Shown: piece by piece, positions 7,214 to 15,255 of the stretch | Position numbering within the stretch: the stretch's first letter is position 1 | Layout: the number at the start of each line of letters is the position of its first letter | Assembly (NCBI GenBank): GCA_021738725.1 | Contig: JAIPBE010000005.1 | Span: forward strand, 74,174 to 138,173 | Reading direction: 5' to 3' | Length of the DNA: 64,000 bases | Source of the DNA: Saprospiraceae bacterium | GTDB lineage: Bacteria > Bacteroidota > Bacteroidia > Chitinophagales > Saprospiraceae | Position numbers and translations under genes: made by a program | Notes under the pieces: model-generated | Database searches by the model: none | What the model saw: only the letters and a program-made list of their open reading frames with translations | What the model was told of the DNA's origin: nothing

Positions 7214-7810
7214 TCAGGAGGATGTACCCCGTCGCTTGCTGATCTCATCACGTATCTCAGCAGCGCGTTCATAATCCTCCCGCTCCAGCGCATCATTCAG
7301 TAATTGCGCAAGGGCATCGAGGGAGTAATCCGCAAGGGTCTGCTCATCAGATGATTCATCCTTGGCCACAATAGACTTCTTCCCTTCGTCATTCTCATCA
7401 TCTTCCAGGACAACACCAGCGGCTTCCAGAATAAATTCAAATGTATAGATCGGGCATTTGAATCGCACGGCTAGTGCCAGTGCATCGCTCGTACGAGAGT
7501 CGATCTCAATCTCGTCATCCCCCCGTTCACAGACCAGACGAGCATAAAAGATCCCATCCAGCAGATTATTGATGATCACCTCTTTGATCTCTACATCAAA
7601 GGTTTGAAGAGACTTTTTAAACAGGTCGTGGGTCAGGGGCCTGTTGGGCGTCATTCGTTCCATCGCTACGGCAATAGCCTGAGCTTCAAAGCCACCAATC
7701 ACAATAGGCAGCCGACGCGATCCTTCTTTTTCACCCAGGACCACCGCATAATTGTGTGACTGGGTGACACTGTGTGAAAGTGCCACAATATCCAGTTCAA
7801 TCTTTTTCAT
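7214..7810 (-). CDS. DUF151 bifunctional nuclease family protein with UVR motif
   Basis: 198 aa from the ATG at 7810; an upstream GTG at 7831 is possible but adds only seven residues before the conserved MKKIELDIVALS opening. The N-terminal part (about 1-135) is a DUF151/BFN domain with PIVIGGFEAQAIA and the RTSDALALAVRFKCPIY block. An acidic linker follows, then a UvrB/UvrC-type motif (ALEREDYERAAEIRDEI) near the C-terminus. Related plant and bacterial proteins have been described as bifunctional nucleases, but the cellular role in Bacteroidota is not settled. The gene follows etfA on the same strand after about 60 bp. Confidence 0.88.
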   Translation of the reverse strand: MKKIELDIVALSHSVTQSHNYAVVLGEKEGSRRLPIVIGGFEAQAIAVAMERMTPNRPLTHDLFKKSLQTFDVEIKEVIINNLLDGIFYARLVCERGDDEIEIDSRTSDALALAVRFKCPIYTFEFILEAAGVVLEDDENDEGKKSIVAKDESSDEQTLADYSLDALAQLLNDALEREDYERAAEIRDEISKRRGTSS

Positions 7811-7869
7811 ATCAGACCCATGAGTACTCACGGAGGCAGGCGTTTTCTGGTGAAGGATTTCGCTGGTGA

Positions 7870-8829
7870 TTAACCGGCGGCTTTCATATCTTGAATGGCC
7901 TTGGTCAGGCGAGGTACGACTTCAAAAAGGTCTCCCACTACGCCATAGTCAGCGGCTTTAAAGAATGGGGCCTCCGGATCTTTGTTGATCACCACGATCA
8001 CTTTCGACCGGTTGACACCTGCCAGATGCTGGATCGCTCCAGAAATACCAATGGCAATATACAAGTTGGGACGTATGGCGATGCCCGTTTGACCCACATG
8101 TTCATGATGAGGCCGCCAGTCGGAATCAGCGACGGGACGGGAACATGCCGTTGTCGCACCTAATTCAGCCGCTAAATCCTCAATGATCCCCCAGTTTTCA
8201 GGTCCTTTCATACCACGTCCAGCAGAAACCACGCGTTCTGCTTCGGGAAGAGGAACGGTACCCTCTACCTTGTCGGTCTTGACAAATGTGACTCCGGCCT
8301 TACCTGGCTCCAGGTCCATTACTTCTACAGGAACAGCCGTGCCATCTTTTGTGGGCTGGATGGCATTCCCCATGACGGACAAGACCTTTATAGCTGTAGC
8401 AATCTTCAAGCTGGCAAATGCTTTGCCTGAATAAACACCTTTGGTAACCAGACAACCGCTGGACAGGTTCGGCAATTCGGTCACACCACTGACACAACCC
8501 GCTTGCAACCGAATGGCGACCCGGCCGGTAAGGGCTTTTCCGCGACTGGAATGACTCAGAACCACGTACTCCGCATTCCGGGCGGTGGCAACTTCACAGA
8601 TCGCCCTGGACCAGGTTTGGGAATCAAAGTGTGTAAAACCATCATGGGGTAAATGAACGACCAGGTCTGCACCATAGATACCCGCATCACCGGGAGCATC
8701 GATAGGACCCAGCAACAAGGTCGTACAGGTGGTGCCTGCTTGCGTGGCCAGTTTCTTCCCGAAGGTGATCGCCTCCTGACCCGATTTTTTTATTCGTCCA
8801 TCGCCACTTTCGGCAAATACCAGTACCAT
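7870..8829 (-). CDS. etfA: Electron transfer flavoprotein subunit alpha
   Basis: Alpha subunit of ETF, which takes electrons from acyl-CoA dehydrogenases and passes them to the quinone pool through ETF:quinone oxidoreductase. It has 319 aa. The C-terminal FAD-binding region is clear: VSAGRGMKGPENW, TACSRPVADSDW, GQTGIAIRPNLYIAIGISG, and INKDPEAPFFKAADYGVVGD. An AAGGA-type ribosome binding site precedes the ATG at 8829. It is the second gene of etfB-etfA with a 39-bp gap, and fits the fatty-acid oxidation genes elsewhere in the window (acyl-CoA carboxylase, enoyl-CoA hydratase). Confidence 0.96.
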   Translation of the reverse strand: MVLVFAESGDGRIKKSGQEAITFGKKLATQAGTTCTTLLLGPIDAPGDAGIYGADLVVHLPHDGFTHFDSQTWSRAICEVATARNAEYVVLSHSSRGKALTGRVAIRLQAGCVSGVTELPNLSSGCLVTKGVYSGKAFASLKIATAIKVLSVMGNAIQPTKDGTAVPVEVMDLEPGKAGVTFVKTDKVEGTVPLPEAERVVSAGRGMKGPENWGIIEDLAAELGATTACSRPVADSDWRPHHEHVGQTGIAIRPNLYIAIGISGAIQHLAGVNRSKVIVVINKDPEAPFFKAADYGVVGDLFEVVPRLTKAIQDMKAAG

Positions 8830-8868
8830 ATATTCCTTATTTCAGATGAGTCAATCGCTGTCAAATAA

Positions 8869-9609
8869 TCAAATGACCTTCGCTTCTTCTTTGAGCAAAC
8901 GAACCAGTTCAGACATATTCTCCGGATCGACCAGATGCACTGCTGACTTCTCTTTGGGCATTGTATAACTTGAAATCGCCGTACGAGGTGCGACACCACT
9001 TCCCGGAACCACTTGAAGAGGCTTGGATTTTGCCATCATAATACCCCGCATATTGGGAATTCGCTGTTCCGCCAATCCTTTCGCAGCACTGATCACAAAT
9101 GGAACATCTGCCTGGACGGTGTCTTCACCACCCTCGATCTCCAGGTCAACCGTTGCCGTTGGTCCTTCCATATCCATCTTGGATGCATAGGATAAAAACG
9201 GCCAATCCAAAATCTCTGCAATCATTGCACCCACTTCCGAACCATTCGATTCAATCGATTCCTTTCCGGTAAACACGATGTCAAAAGTATTTGCCTTTAC
9301 ATAAGTAGCGATCTCTGTAGCCACCTGGTAAGCATCCACTGGCTGCACATCGATGCGAACTGCCTCATCTGCACCAATCGCCAATCCTTTGCGGATCACC
9401 TGATCGCAATCTGCACCACCTACACTGATCAAGGTGACCTTGCCTCCTTGTGCTTCCTTGAGTTCCAGCGCCCGTACGAGAGCATACCATTCGTCATATG
9501 GATTCATGATGAACTGGACACCCGAAATATCGAAACGGGTGTTCTGTTCAACAAACCCTATTTTTGCAGTGGTGTCAGGAGTTTTGGTGACACAAACTAA
9601 TACGTTCAT
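8869..9609 (-). CDS. etfB: Electron transfer flavoprotein subunit beta
   Basis: 246 aa, beta subunit of ETF, binding AMP and pairing with EtfA. I start it at 9609 (MNVLVCVTKTPDT), preceded by an AAGGAG ribosome binding site; a longer frame to 9702 only adds a non-conserved extension. Family blocks are NPYDEWYALVRALELKE, the IRKGLAIGADEAVR segment, and FTGKESIESNGSEVGAMIAE. A -7 box (TATATTTG, 9652-9659 on this strand) lies about 42 bp upstream, supporting the shorter start and marking the promoter of the etfBA operon. Confidence 0.95.
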   Translation of the reverse strand: MNVLVCVTKTPDTTAKIGFVEQNTRFDISGVQFIMNPYDEWYALVRALELKEAQGGKVTLISVGGADCDQVIRKGLAIGADEAVRIDVQPVDAYQVATEIATYVKANTFDIVFTGKESIESNGSEVGAMIAEILDWPFLSYASKMDMEGPTATVDLEIEGGEDTVQADVPFVISAAKGLAEQRIPNMRGIMMAKSKPLQVVPGSGVAPRTAISSYTMPKEKSAVHLVDPENMSELVRLLKEEAKVI

Positions 9610-9651
9610 ATTTTCTCCTTTTCCGGCCTGGCCAGTGTGAATAAAGCGCTG

Positions 9652-9659
9652 CAAATATA
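9652..9659 (-). promoter_or_regulatory. Predicted -7 box of etfBA (TATATTTG)
   Basis: Reads TATATTTG on the minus strand, a perfect TAnnTTTG match, 42 bp upstream of the etfB ATG. It lies downstream of the rejected longer start, so that start could not be translated from this promoter. No clear -33 element. Confidence 0.5.
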
Positions 9660-9753
9660 GACATTTAATGCGCACTTTTGGTTGCGAATCCCTCGAAACC
9701 ATGACCTTGAATATGGCTTCTACAGATGCCTACCTCTATCAATAAACAGGATT

Positions 9754-10071
9754 ATGACTGACCGTATGGAACGCATTACCAGCATGTTGAAGGACATGCC
9801 AAAGGATCCATTCCTCCGGTTCGCACTGGCAAAAGAATGGGAAAAAAAGGAGGCCTGGACACAAGCGCTAACCGAATATGCCTGGTTGGCCGAATATATC
9901 CCGGAATACACTGGGACCTATTACCATTACGGTCTTCTCCTGGTGCGACAAAATCAACTTGAACAGGCTCGAAATGTATTTGAGACAGGCATGAAGATAT
10001 GCCTGGCCCAGGGAGATCGGCATAGTCATGGTGAACTGCGCACCCTGTATGATGAGTATTTTCTCGATTGA
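9754..10071 (+). CDS. Small TPR-type protein
   Basis: 105 aa from the ATG at 9754 (a second Met, four codons later, is also possible). The sequence is helical and consists of about two tetratricopeptide-like units: DPFLRFALAKEWEKKEAWTQ and TGTYYHYGLLLVRQNQLEQA, with the usual A/G/Y positions. No signal peptide or membrane segment is seen, so it is probably a cytosolic protein-interaction module. Its stop codon lies immediately before the convergent dapF stop. Partner unknown. Confidence 0.8.
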   Translation: MTDRMERITSMLKDMPKDPFLRFALAKEWEKKEAWTQALTEYAWLAEYIPEYTGTYYHYGLLLVRQNQLEQARNVFETGMKICLAQGDRHSHGELRTLYDEYFLD

Positions 10072-10866
10072 TCAAGTGGGTAATGAGATGATGCCCGTGA
10101 AAACAGCTTTCGTCGGTCCGGTGAGCCAGATATTTCTGAAACCATAGGCCCCTCTTTCCCAGTTGACTGTCAACTCCCCTCCTCTTGTATGAACATGCAC
10201 CTTTCCAGTCCCCTCAGAATGCTGATTTCCAGCCCAGACAATCGCTGATGCGGTCACGCCTGTCCCACAGGACAGCGTCTCATTTTCAACTCCTCGTTCA
10301 TAAGTTCTGATCTTCAGCCCGTTGGCGACCTCTTCCATCAGATTGACATTGATCCCCTCTTCTGCAAATTCCGGGGCATATCGGATCTCCCGGGCGCGAT
10401 GTATAAGGTCCTCAGCGTCAACATCCTGCACGTAGGTAACATAGTGTGGAGAACCGGAATCCAGTACCATTCCCAACCCATGAGGATGGACCCGGGCAAT
10501 CGATTTCATATGGACAGAGACCAACCCTTCATCCAGGACTCTTGCTTCATGGTCACCATCCGAAGCAACAAACCAGGCCTCTTTCCCGATCCAACCCAAC
10601 GAGTGCGCAAAGGCAACCAGACAGCGGGAGCCATTCCCGCAAAAGGAAGATTCCCGACCATCGGAATTGTAGTAGACCATTCGAAAATCATACCCGGCTG
10701 TACGTTGCAATAGCATCAGTCCATCGGCACCAATTCCCGTATGCCGAGCGCATAAAGCCTCGATCAAAGGCTGGGACAGGCGATATTCCCACAAGCCATC
10801 TGGATCCTCTATGAGAATAAAATCATTTCCGGTGCCATGGTATTTGTGGAAAGGAAGCTGCTTCAT
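10072..10866 (-). CDS. dapF: Diaminopimelate epimerase
   Basis: Converts LL- to meso-diaminopimelate for lysine and peptidoglycan synthesis. At 264 aa it has the usual length. The opening FHKYHGTGNDFILIED is the standard DapF N-terminus. Both catalytic cysteines are in their motifs: Cys76 in SSFCGNGSRC and Cys200 in ENETLSCGTGVTAS. It is monocistronic on the minus strand, convergent with the TPR gene and divergent from the HtrA protease gene. Confidence 0.96.
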   Translation of the reverse strand: MKQLPFHKYHGTGNDFILIEDPDGLWEYRLSQPLIEALCARHTGIGADGLMLLQRTAGYDFRMVYYNSDGRESSFCGNGSRCLVAFAHSLGWIGKEAWFVASDGDHEARVLDEGLVSVHMKSIARVHPHGLGMVLDSGSPHYVTYVQDVDAEDLIHRAREIRYAPEFAEEGINVNLMEEVANGLKIRTYERGVENETLSCGTGVTASAIVWAGNQHSEGTGKVHVHTRGGELTVNWERGAYGFRNIWLTGPTKAVFTGIISLPT

Positions 10867-11064
10867 TTCGTGTCATTCATCTCAGGTCGGTGGGCCTGCC
10901 ACTCTAATCCGACTGCCCCTTGGGTCAGCAAAAAAAAAATCATCAATCGCCCCACACCCTTGTTCTTGAACAGTTTTCTTCTGAAATTGGTTAAAAACCA
11001 GATAATTGCAACGAAGATATCTCAATCATCGATTTCTCTACGTTATCCATCTTAAACCTGTTCC

Positions 11065-12483
11065 ATGAAATGGCTCGTCCTGATGATTTGTACTTCCTTG
11101 ATCAGTGCTCTCCTGGCCATCGGTATCTACCGTGCCTTCGATGAGCCCCGGTCCCTGTTGATGTCGCAAACTCAGCCCTCCTATCTGGCAGGCTTATCCG
11201 ACCAAATGGCTTCCAGGCCGTCTGGTCCTGCATATGCTTCTTCAGCTCCTACCGATTTCATCCTTGCTGCTGACAAGGTCACTCCTGCAGTGGTCAACAT
11301 CCGGTCTGTCAATAAATCAGAATACCGGTTCCTTGGGTTTGACGAAGAAAGCTCCACAGGTTCGGGCGTAATTCTGTCTTCAGACGGATATATTGTCACC
11401 AATCATCATGTGATTGCCGAAGGCAACCGGATCGAGGTGACCCTGAATGACCAGCGTGAATATATAGCCACCCTGGTTGGGACGGATCCTTCCACAGATA
11501 TCGCCGTCATTCATATTGAGACAAATGGGCTCCCTTATGTGGACTTTGCGAATTCAGACAGCCTTCGTGTTGGAGAATGGGTGGTAGCGGTTGGCAATCC
11601 CTTCAATCTGGAATCGACGGTGACGGCCGGAATCGTCAGTGCCAAAGGGCGCAGCATCAATATCCTGGATGATGTCTATCGGGTCGAATCGTTCATTCAA
11701 ACAGATGCTGTGATCAACCCGGGAAACAGTGGAGGCGCTCTGGTCAACACACGCGGCGACCTGATCGGGATCAATACGGCGATCATCACCAAGTCGGGGA
11801 AATATGAAGGATATTCCTTTGCGGTTCCGTCCAACCTTGTCCTGAAGGTGGTGGGTGATCTGCAGGAGTTCGGAACGGTACAACGCGGGATCCTGGGCAT
11901 CAATGTGGATAATATTGATCAGAAACAGGCAAAAGAGGTGGGGCTCCTGCCCGGCCAAGGTGTCATGATCACACGCGTCAATGCGGGCAGTGCAGCATAT
12001 GAAGGAGGACTACGGCGGGGAGATGTCATACTGACCATCGAAGGCAGTCGCATCCAATCCGTACCAGAACTGCAGGAACAGGTCGCACGTGCCCGTCCCG
12101 GACAGACATTGGCCATTCAATACAGCCGGAATGGCAATACCCGTCAAACGAAAGTGGTCCTTCAACAGATCAAAACTGTAGCCCTGACGTTAGATCCGCG
12201 AGCGGATGCACTCTACCAGGAAACCGGCATGGGCATCCGGGAATTACAAGTAAATGAAGCACGAAAATTCGGTAGCCAGGGCGTCATTGTGCAGACCATC
12301 GACCCTGGAAGCAAGGCAGATCAAGTCAATATGGAGCCGCAATTCATCATTCGCAAGATCAATGGTAAGACGGTCCGTGACATGGTCCATTGTCTGGAAT
12401 TGATGGACACATCCGGCAAAATGACCCTGGAAGGTCAATACGCCAATTACCCGGGTGAATTCAAGTACATTTTCCTGCGATAG
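11065..12483 (+). CDS. degP: HtrA/DegP-type periplasmic serine protease with two PDZ domains
   Basis: 472 aa. An N-terminal hydrophobic segment (about residues 3-23) acts as signal or anchor. The trypsin-like protease domain carries the triad His115 (VTNHHVI), Asp145 (DPSTDIAVIH) and Ser222 (INPGNSGGAL). Two PDZ domains follow (about 270-370 and 390-470), with GILGINVDN and the GLRRGDVILTIEG block in the first. The family degrades or refolds misfolded envelope proteins. Whether it is DegP-, DegQ- or DegS-like cannot be settled from sequence alone, but two PDZ domains favour DegP/Q. A 198-bp upstream region includes a TGGTT/AACCA hairpin near 10988. Confidence 0.92.
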   Translation: MKWLVLMICTSLISALLAIGIYRAFDEPRSLLMSQTQPSYLAGLSDQMASRPSGPAYASSAPTDFILAADKVTPAVVNIRSVNKSEYRFLGFDEESSTGSGVILSSDGYIVTNHHVIAEGNRIEVTLNDQREYIATLVGTDPSTDIAVIHIETNGLPYVDFANSDSLRVGEWVVAVGNPFNLESTVTAGIVSAKGRSINILDDVYRVESFIQTDAVINPGNSGGALVNTRGDLIGINTAIITKSGKYEGYSFAVPSNLVLKVVGDLQEFGTVQRGILGINVDNIDQKQAKEVGLLPGQGVMITRVNAGSAAYEGGLRRGDVILTIEGSRIQSVPELQEQVARARPGQTLAIQYSRNGNTRQTKVVLQQIKTVALTLDPRADALYQETGMGIRELQVNEARKFGSQGVIVQTIDPGSKADQVNMEPQFIIRKINGKTVRDMVHCLELMDTSGKMTLEGQYANYPGEFKYIFLR

Positions 12484-12551
12484 GTCTATTGGGACATATT
12501 GATTCCCAACTTCTGCCAAATCCCCCCTAATTTGGCTGATCGAACAGTGGT

Positions 12552-14204
12552 ATGCATGATATGAGTAAAGAAAAGGAATACAACCTCAGTTTCAATAAGA
12601 ACGAAGATGCCAACCGCCTGGGTGTTTCGAAAATGATGCACCGATTGGAACGGATCAAAGCTGGTGGCGGTGCAAAGAAAATGGAAAAGCTTGCCGCTGA
12701 AGGCAAACTGGCTCCCAGAGAGCGGGTGCACCAACTTCTGGATCCGGATGCACCTTTTCTGGAGATCGGTGCATTTGCCGCATATGAAATGTATGCAGAA
12801 CACGGTGGCTGTCCTGCCGCTGGTGTGATCGTTGTTCTGGGATATGTTTCTGGCCGGATCTGCATCGTGGTGGCAAATGATCCAACGGTGAAAGCAGGCG
12901 CTTGGTTTCCGATGACGGGTAAGAAGAACCTGCGTGCTCAGGAGATCGCAATGGAGAATCATATTCCGATCATCTATCTGGTGGATAGTGCCGGGGTCTA
13001 CCTTCCTATGCAGGACGAGATCTTCCCTGACAAGGAACATTTTGGCCGGATCTTTCGCAATAATGCCCGGATGTCATCCATGGGAATCCCCCAGATCGCC
13101 GCAGTGATGGGATCCTGTGTTGCCGGTGGGGCATACCTGCCGATCATGTCAGATGAAGCCCTGATAGTAGAAGGAACAGGTTCTATTTTTCTGGCAGGGC
13201 CTTATCTTGTCAAAGCCGCCATTGGTGAGGATGTTGATCAGGAAACGCTGGGAGGTGCAACCACACATTGCGAAATTTCAGGTGTCACCGATTATAATAT
13301 GCCGGATGATCAGACCTGTCTGGCGACCATCCGTGATCTGGTCAGTCGGTTCGGCCAACCGGATTATACCGGCTTCGACAGGATCAAACCAGCATTGCCT
13401 GCCTTCCCGGCCGAAGAGATTTATGGCATATTCCCCGGCGATTCCGGAAAACCATACGACACCAAGGAGATCCTCAAGCGATTGGTGGATGACTCCAAAC
13501 TGACGGAGTACAAAAAGGATTATGGAAAATCCATTATCTGTGCCTATGCGCGTATCGATGGATGGTCTGTCGGCATCGTGGCCAATCATCGTGAAGTCGT
13601 GAAGAACGGCAAGGGTGAAATGCAATTCGGAGGTGTCATTTATTCTGACAGCGCCGACAAGGCGACCCGATTTATCATGAATTGCAATCAGAAGAAGATT
13701 CCGCTGGTCTTCCTGCACGATGTAACTGGCTTTATGGTCGGTTCCAGATCCGAACACGGTGGTATTATCAAAGACGGTGCAAAAATGGTCAACGCAGTAG
13801 CTAATTCTACCGTGCCCAAGTTTACCATCGTGATGGGAAATTCTTATGGAGCCGGAAACTACGCTATGTGTGGCAAAGCATATGATCCGCGGATCATTCT
13901 TGCCTGGCCATCTGCCCGGATAGCCGTTATGGGCGGGGAACAGGCCGCCAAAGTGTTAACCCAGATCCAGGTAGCCACCCTGAAAAAAAAGGGACACCCT
14001 CCACAGCCGGAGGAAGAAGAAGAACTCTTCCAAAAGATCAAATCACGATATGATGAACAGGCCTCACCTTATTATGCCGCATCCCGGATGTGGGTCGATG
14101 GCATTATCGATCCGATCGACACCCGGCAAGTAATATCCATGGGCATCGAAGCTGCCAATCATGCTCCCGTTGAGACCTTTAACCCAGGTGTCCTTCAAAC
14201 ATAG
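12552..14204 (+). CDS. Acyl-CoA carboxylase beta subunit (methylcrotonyl-CoA carboxylase-like)
   Basis: The carboxyltransferase subunit of a biotin-dependent acyl-CoA carboxylase, 550 aa. The crotonase-type carboxyltransferase halves are seen in VDSAGVYLPMQDEIFPD, HFGRIFRNNARMS, VMGSCVAGGAYLPIMSDE and, in the second half, FMVGSRSEHGGIIKDGAKMV and NSYGAGNYAMCGKAYDPR. The IFPD..HFGRIF and DDQTC patterns are closer to methylcrotonyl- or geranyl-CoA carboxylases (leucine or isoprenoid breakdown) than to PccB, but propionyl-CoA cannot be excluded. No biotin carboxylase or biotin carrier gene is adjacent. The start could also be the Met three codons later. It ends 3 bp before a small secreted-protein gene. 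Confidence 0.92.
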   Translation: MHDMSKEKEYNLSFNKNEDANRLGVSKMMHRLERIKAGGGAKKMEKLAAEGKLAPRERVHQLLDPDAPFLEIGAFAAYEMYAEHGGCPAAGVIVVLGYVSGRICIVVANDPTVKAGAWFPMTGKKNLRAQEIAMENHIPIIYLVDSAGVYLPMQDEIFPDKEHFGRIFRNNARMSSMGIPQIAAVMGSCVAGGAYLPIMSDEALIVEGTGSIFLAGPYLVKAAIGEDVDQETLGGATTHCEISGVTDYNMPDDQTCLATIRDLVSRFGQPDYTGFDRIKPALPAFPAEEIYGIFPGDSGKPYDTKEILKRLVDDSKLTEYKKDYGKSIICAYARIDGWSVGIVANHREVVKNGKGEMQFGGVIYSDSADKATRFIMNCNQKKIPLVFLHDVTGFMVGSRSEHGGIIKDGAKMVNAVANSTVPKFTIVMGNSYGAGNYAMCGKAYDPRIILAWPSARIAVMGGEQAAKVLTQIQVATLKKKGHPPQPEEEEELFQKIKSRYDEQASPYYAASRMWVDGIIDPIDTRQVISMGIEAANHAPVETFNPGVLQT

Positions 14205-14207
14205 CCA

Positions 14208-14525
14208 ATGCTCCGATCATCCTTCCTGAAAGGCCGCTTGGTCGGTATTTTCCTGGCGAGTTTTCTCTGGGTTACGCAGAGCTCTGCACAATGCATCCAA
14301 CAGGACATCTCCGATCAAACAACGCCGCCTGCCCGTCTGGACCAGTGGCTCTTCCATGACCTGAACAAGAAGGAAGACGCCCGATCAACCACCGGGTTTC
14401 GTATGAATTTGGCCTCAAAAGCCTGGTTCTGTCGCAAAGAAAGGGAATTGGAAGAGTGGTCGGGAGTACCGGTGCGATTCAGACTGGGTGATCAACCGAC
14501 CGTTGATCGATTGGAAGGCAAATGA
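14208..14525 (+). CDS. Small secreted protein with conserved RFRLG...LEGK tail
   Basis: 105 aa, starting 3 bp after the acyl-CoA carboxylase stop, so probably cotranscribed and translationally coupled. A signal peptide runs from MLRSSF to about residue 28 (ending in QSSAQ), followed by a short mature domain. The C-terminal part, WFCRKE followed by PVRFRLGDQPTVDRLEGK, resembles a tail I recall in many short secreted Bacteroidota proteins of unknown function. That comparison is from memory and not verified here. No enzymatic motif is seen. Confidence 0.7.
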   Translation: MLRSSFLKGRLVGIFLASFLWVTQSSAQCIQQDISDQTTPPARLDQWLFHDLNKKEDARSTTGFRMNLASKAWFCRKERELEEWSGVPVRFRLGDQPTVDRLEGK

Positions 14526-14532
14526 TCCCGCC

Positions 14533-15255
14533 TTAGTCGATCTGCATCAGATCCTGAACCCCGGGATACCGATTGGTAATCCAGCCTTCTGCGAATGCAT
14601 AACCTGCCGGCCGGCCCAGATCCTGAGCGCGGGCCAAAATAAAGTCAAGGAAATCCTTCCCACTGATCGGCGAATCCGGTTCCGGAGAATCGGGGTCATA
14701 GAATTGCGATCGGAATGTCTTGATCAAGGCCAGTTTTTCCTTGATAAATGCCGAGATATCCACCACTACATCCGGTTCCAGACGTTCATCTTGTATGTAA
14801 TGGTAGACTGCCTTCGGACGCCAGGCTTCCTGAGGCGACCCATCTGAACCTACTGTTTCGATACGTCGTAATCCACTTAAAAAAGCTGCTCTCCGGACGA
14901 GCTCTGCACTTCGCCCATGATCCGGATGCCGGTCATGGGGTGCATTGGCAAACAGGATGGCTGGCTGACAGGCACGAATCACCTGAATGACGGCACGCAA
15001 GCGTGATTCTTCTACTTCAAAGAAGCCATCTCCCAGATTGAGTTGCGTCCGAAAGGATGCCCCCATCCGTTGTGCCGACTCCAATGCCTCCTTAGTACGC
15101 AATATTGCTGAACCTCTCGTGCCGAGCTCACCCAGGGTCAGATCGAGCAAACCAACGGTATATCCCATCGACAGATGCTTGAGTAAGGTGCCACTACAGG
15201 CCAATTCAACATCATCCGGATGCGCTCCAACAGCTAAAATGTCAACGTTTTCCAT
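14533..15255 (-). CDS. bshB1: Bacillithiol biosynthesis deacetylase BshB1
   Basis: 240 aa from the ATG at 15255. The LmbE/PIG-L fold begins directly with DILAVGAHPDDVELACSGTL, with the metal-binding AHPDDVE motif. The second metal motif is APHDRHPDHGRSAELV. The pattern FRSQFYDPDSPEP and the C-terminal RYPG are as in BshB1, which removes the acetyl group from GlcNAc-malate in bacillithiol synthesis. Its ATG overlaps the TGA of the upstream VWA-like gene by one base (TGATG), so the two are translationally coupled. This suggests the organism uses bacillithiol as its low-molecular-weight thiol. Confidence 0.93.
   Translation of the reverse strand: MENVDILAVGAHPDDVELACSGTLLKHLSMGYTVGLLDLTLGELGTRGSAILRTKEALESAQRMGASFRTQLNLGDGFFEVEESRLRAVIQVIRACQPAILFANAPHDRHPDHGRSAELVRRAAFLSGLRRIETVGSDGSPQEAWRPKAVYHYIQDERLEPDVVVDISAFIKEKLALIKTFRSQFYDPDSPEPDSPISGKDFLDFILARAQDLGRPAGYAFAEGWITNRYPGVQDLMQID

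Noticed and set aside
12486..13040. A 184-codon minus-strand open frame
   Set aside because: It lies antisense to the acyl-CoA carboxylase gene, whose protein is clearly conserved; the translation has no family features and is histidine/cysteine-rich as expected of shadow frames.
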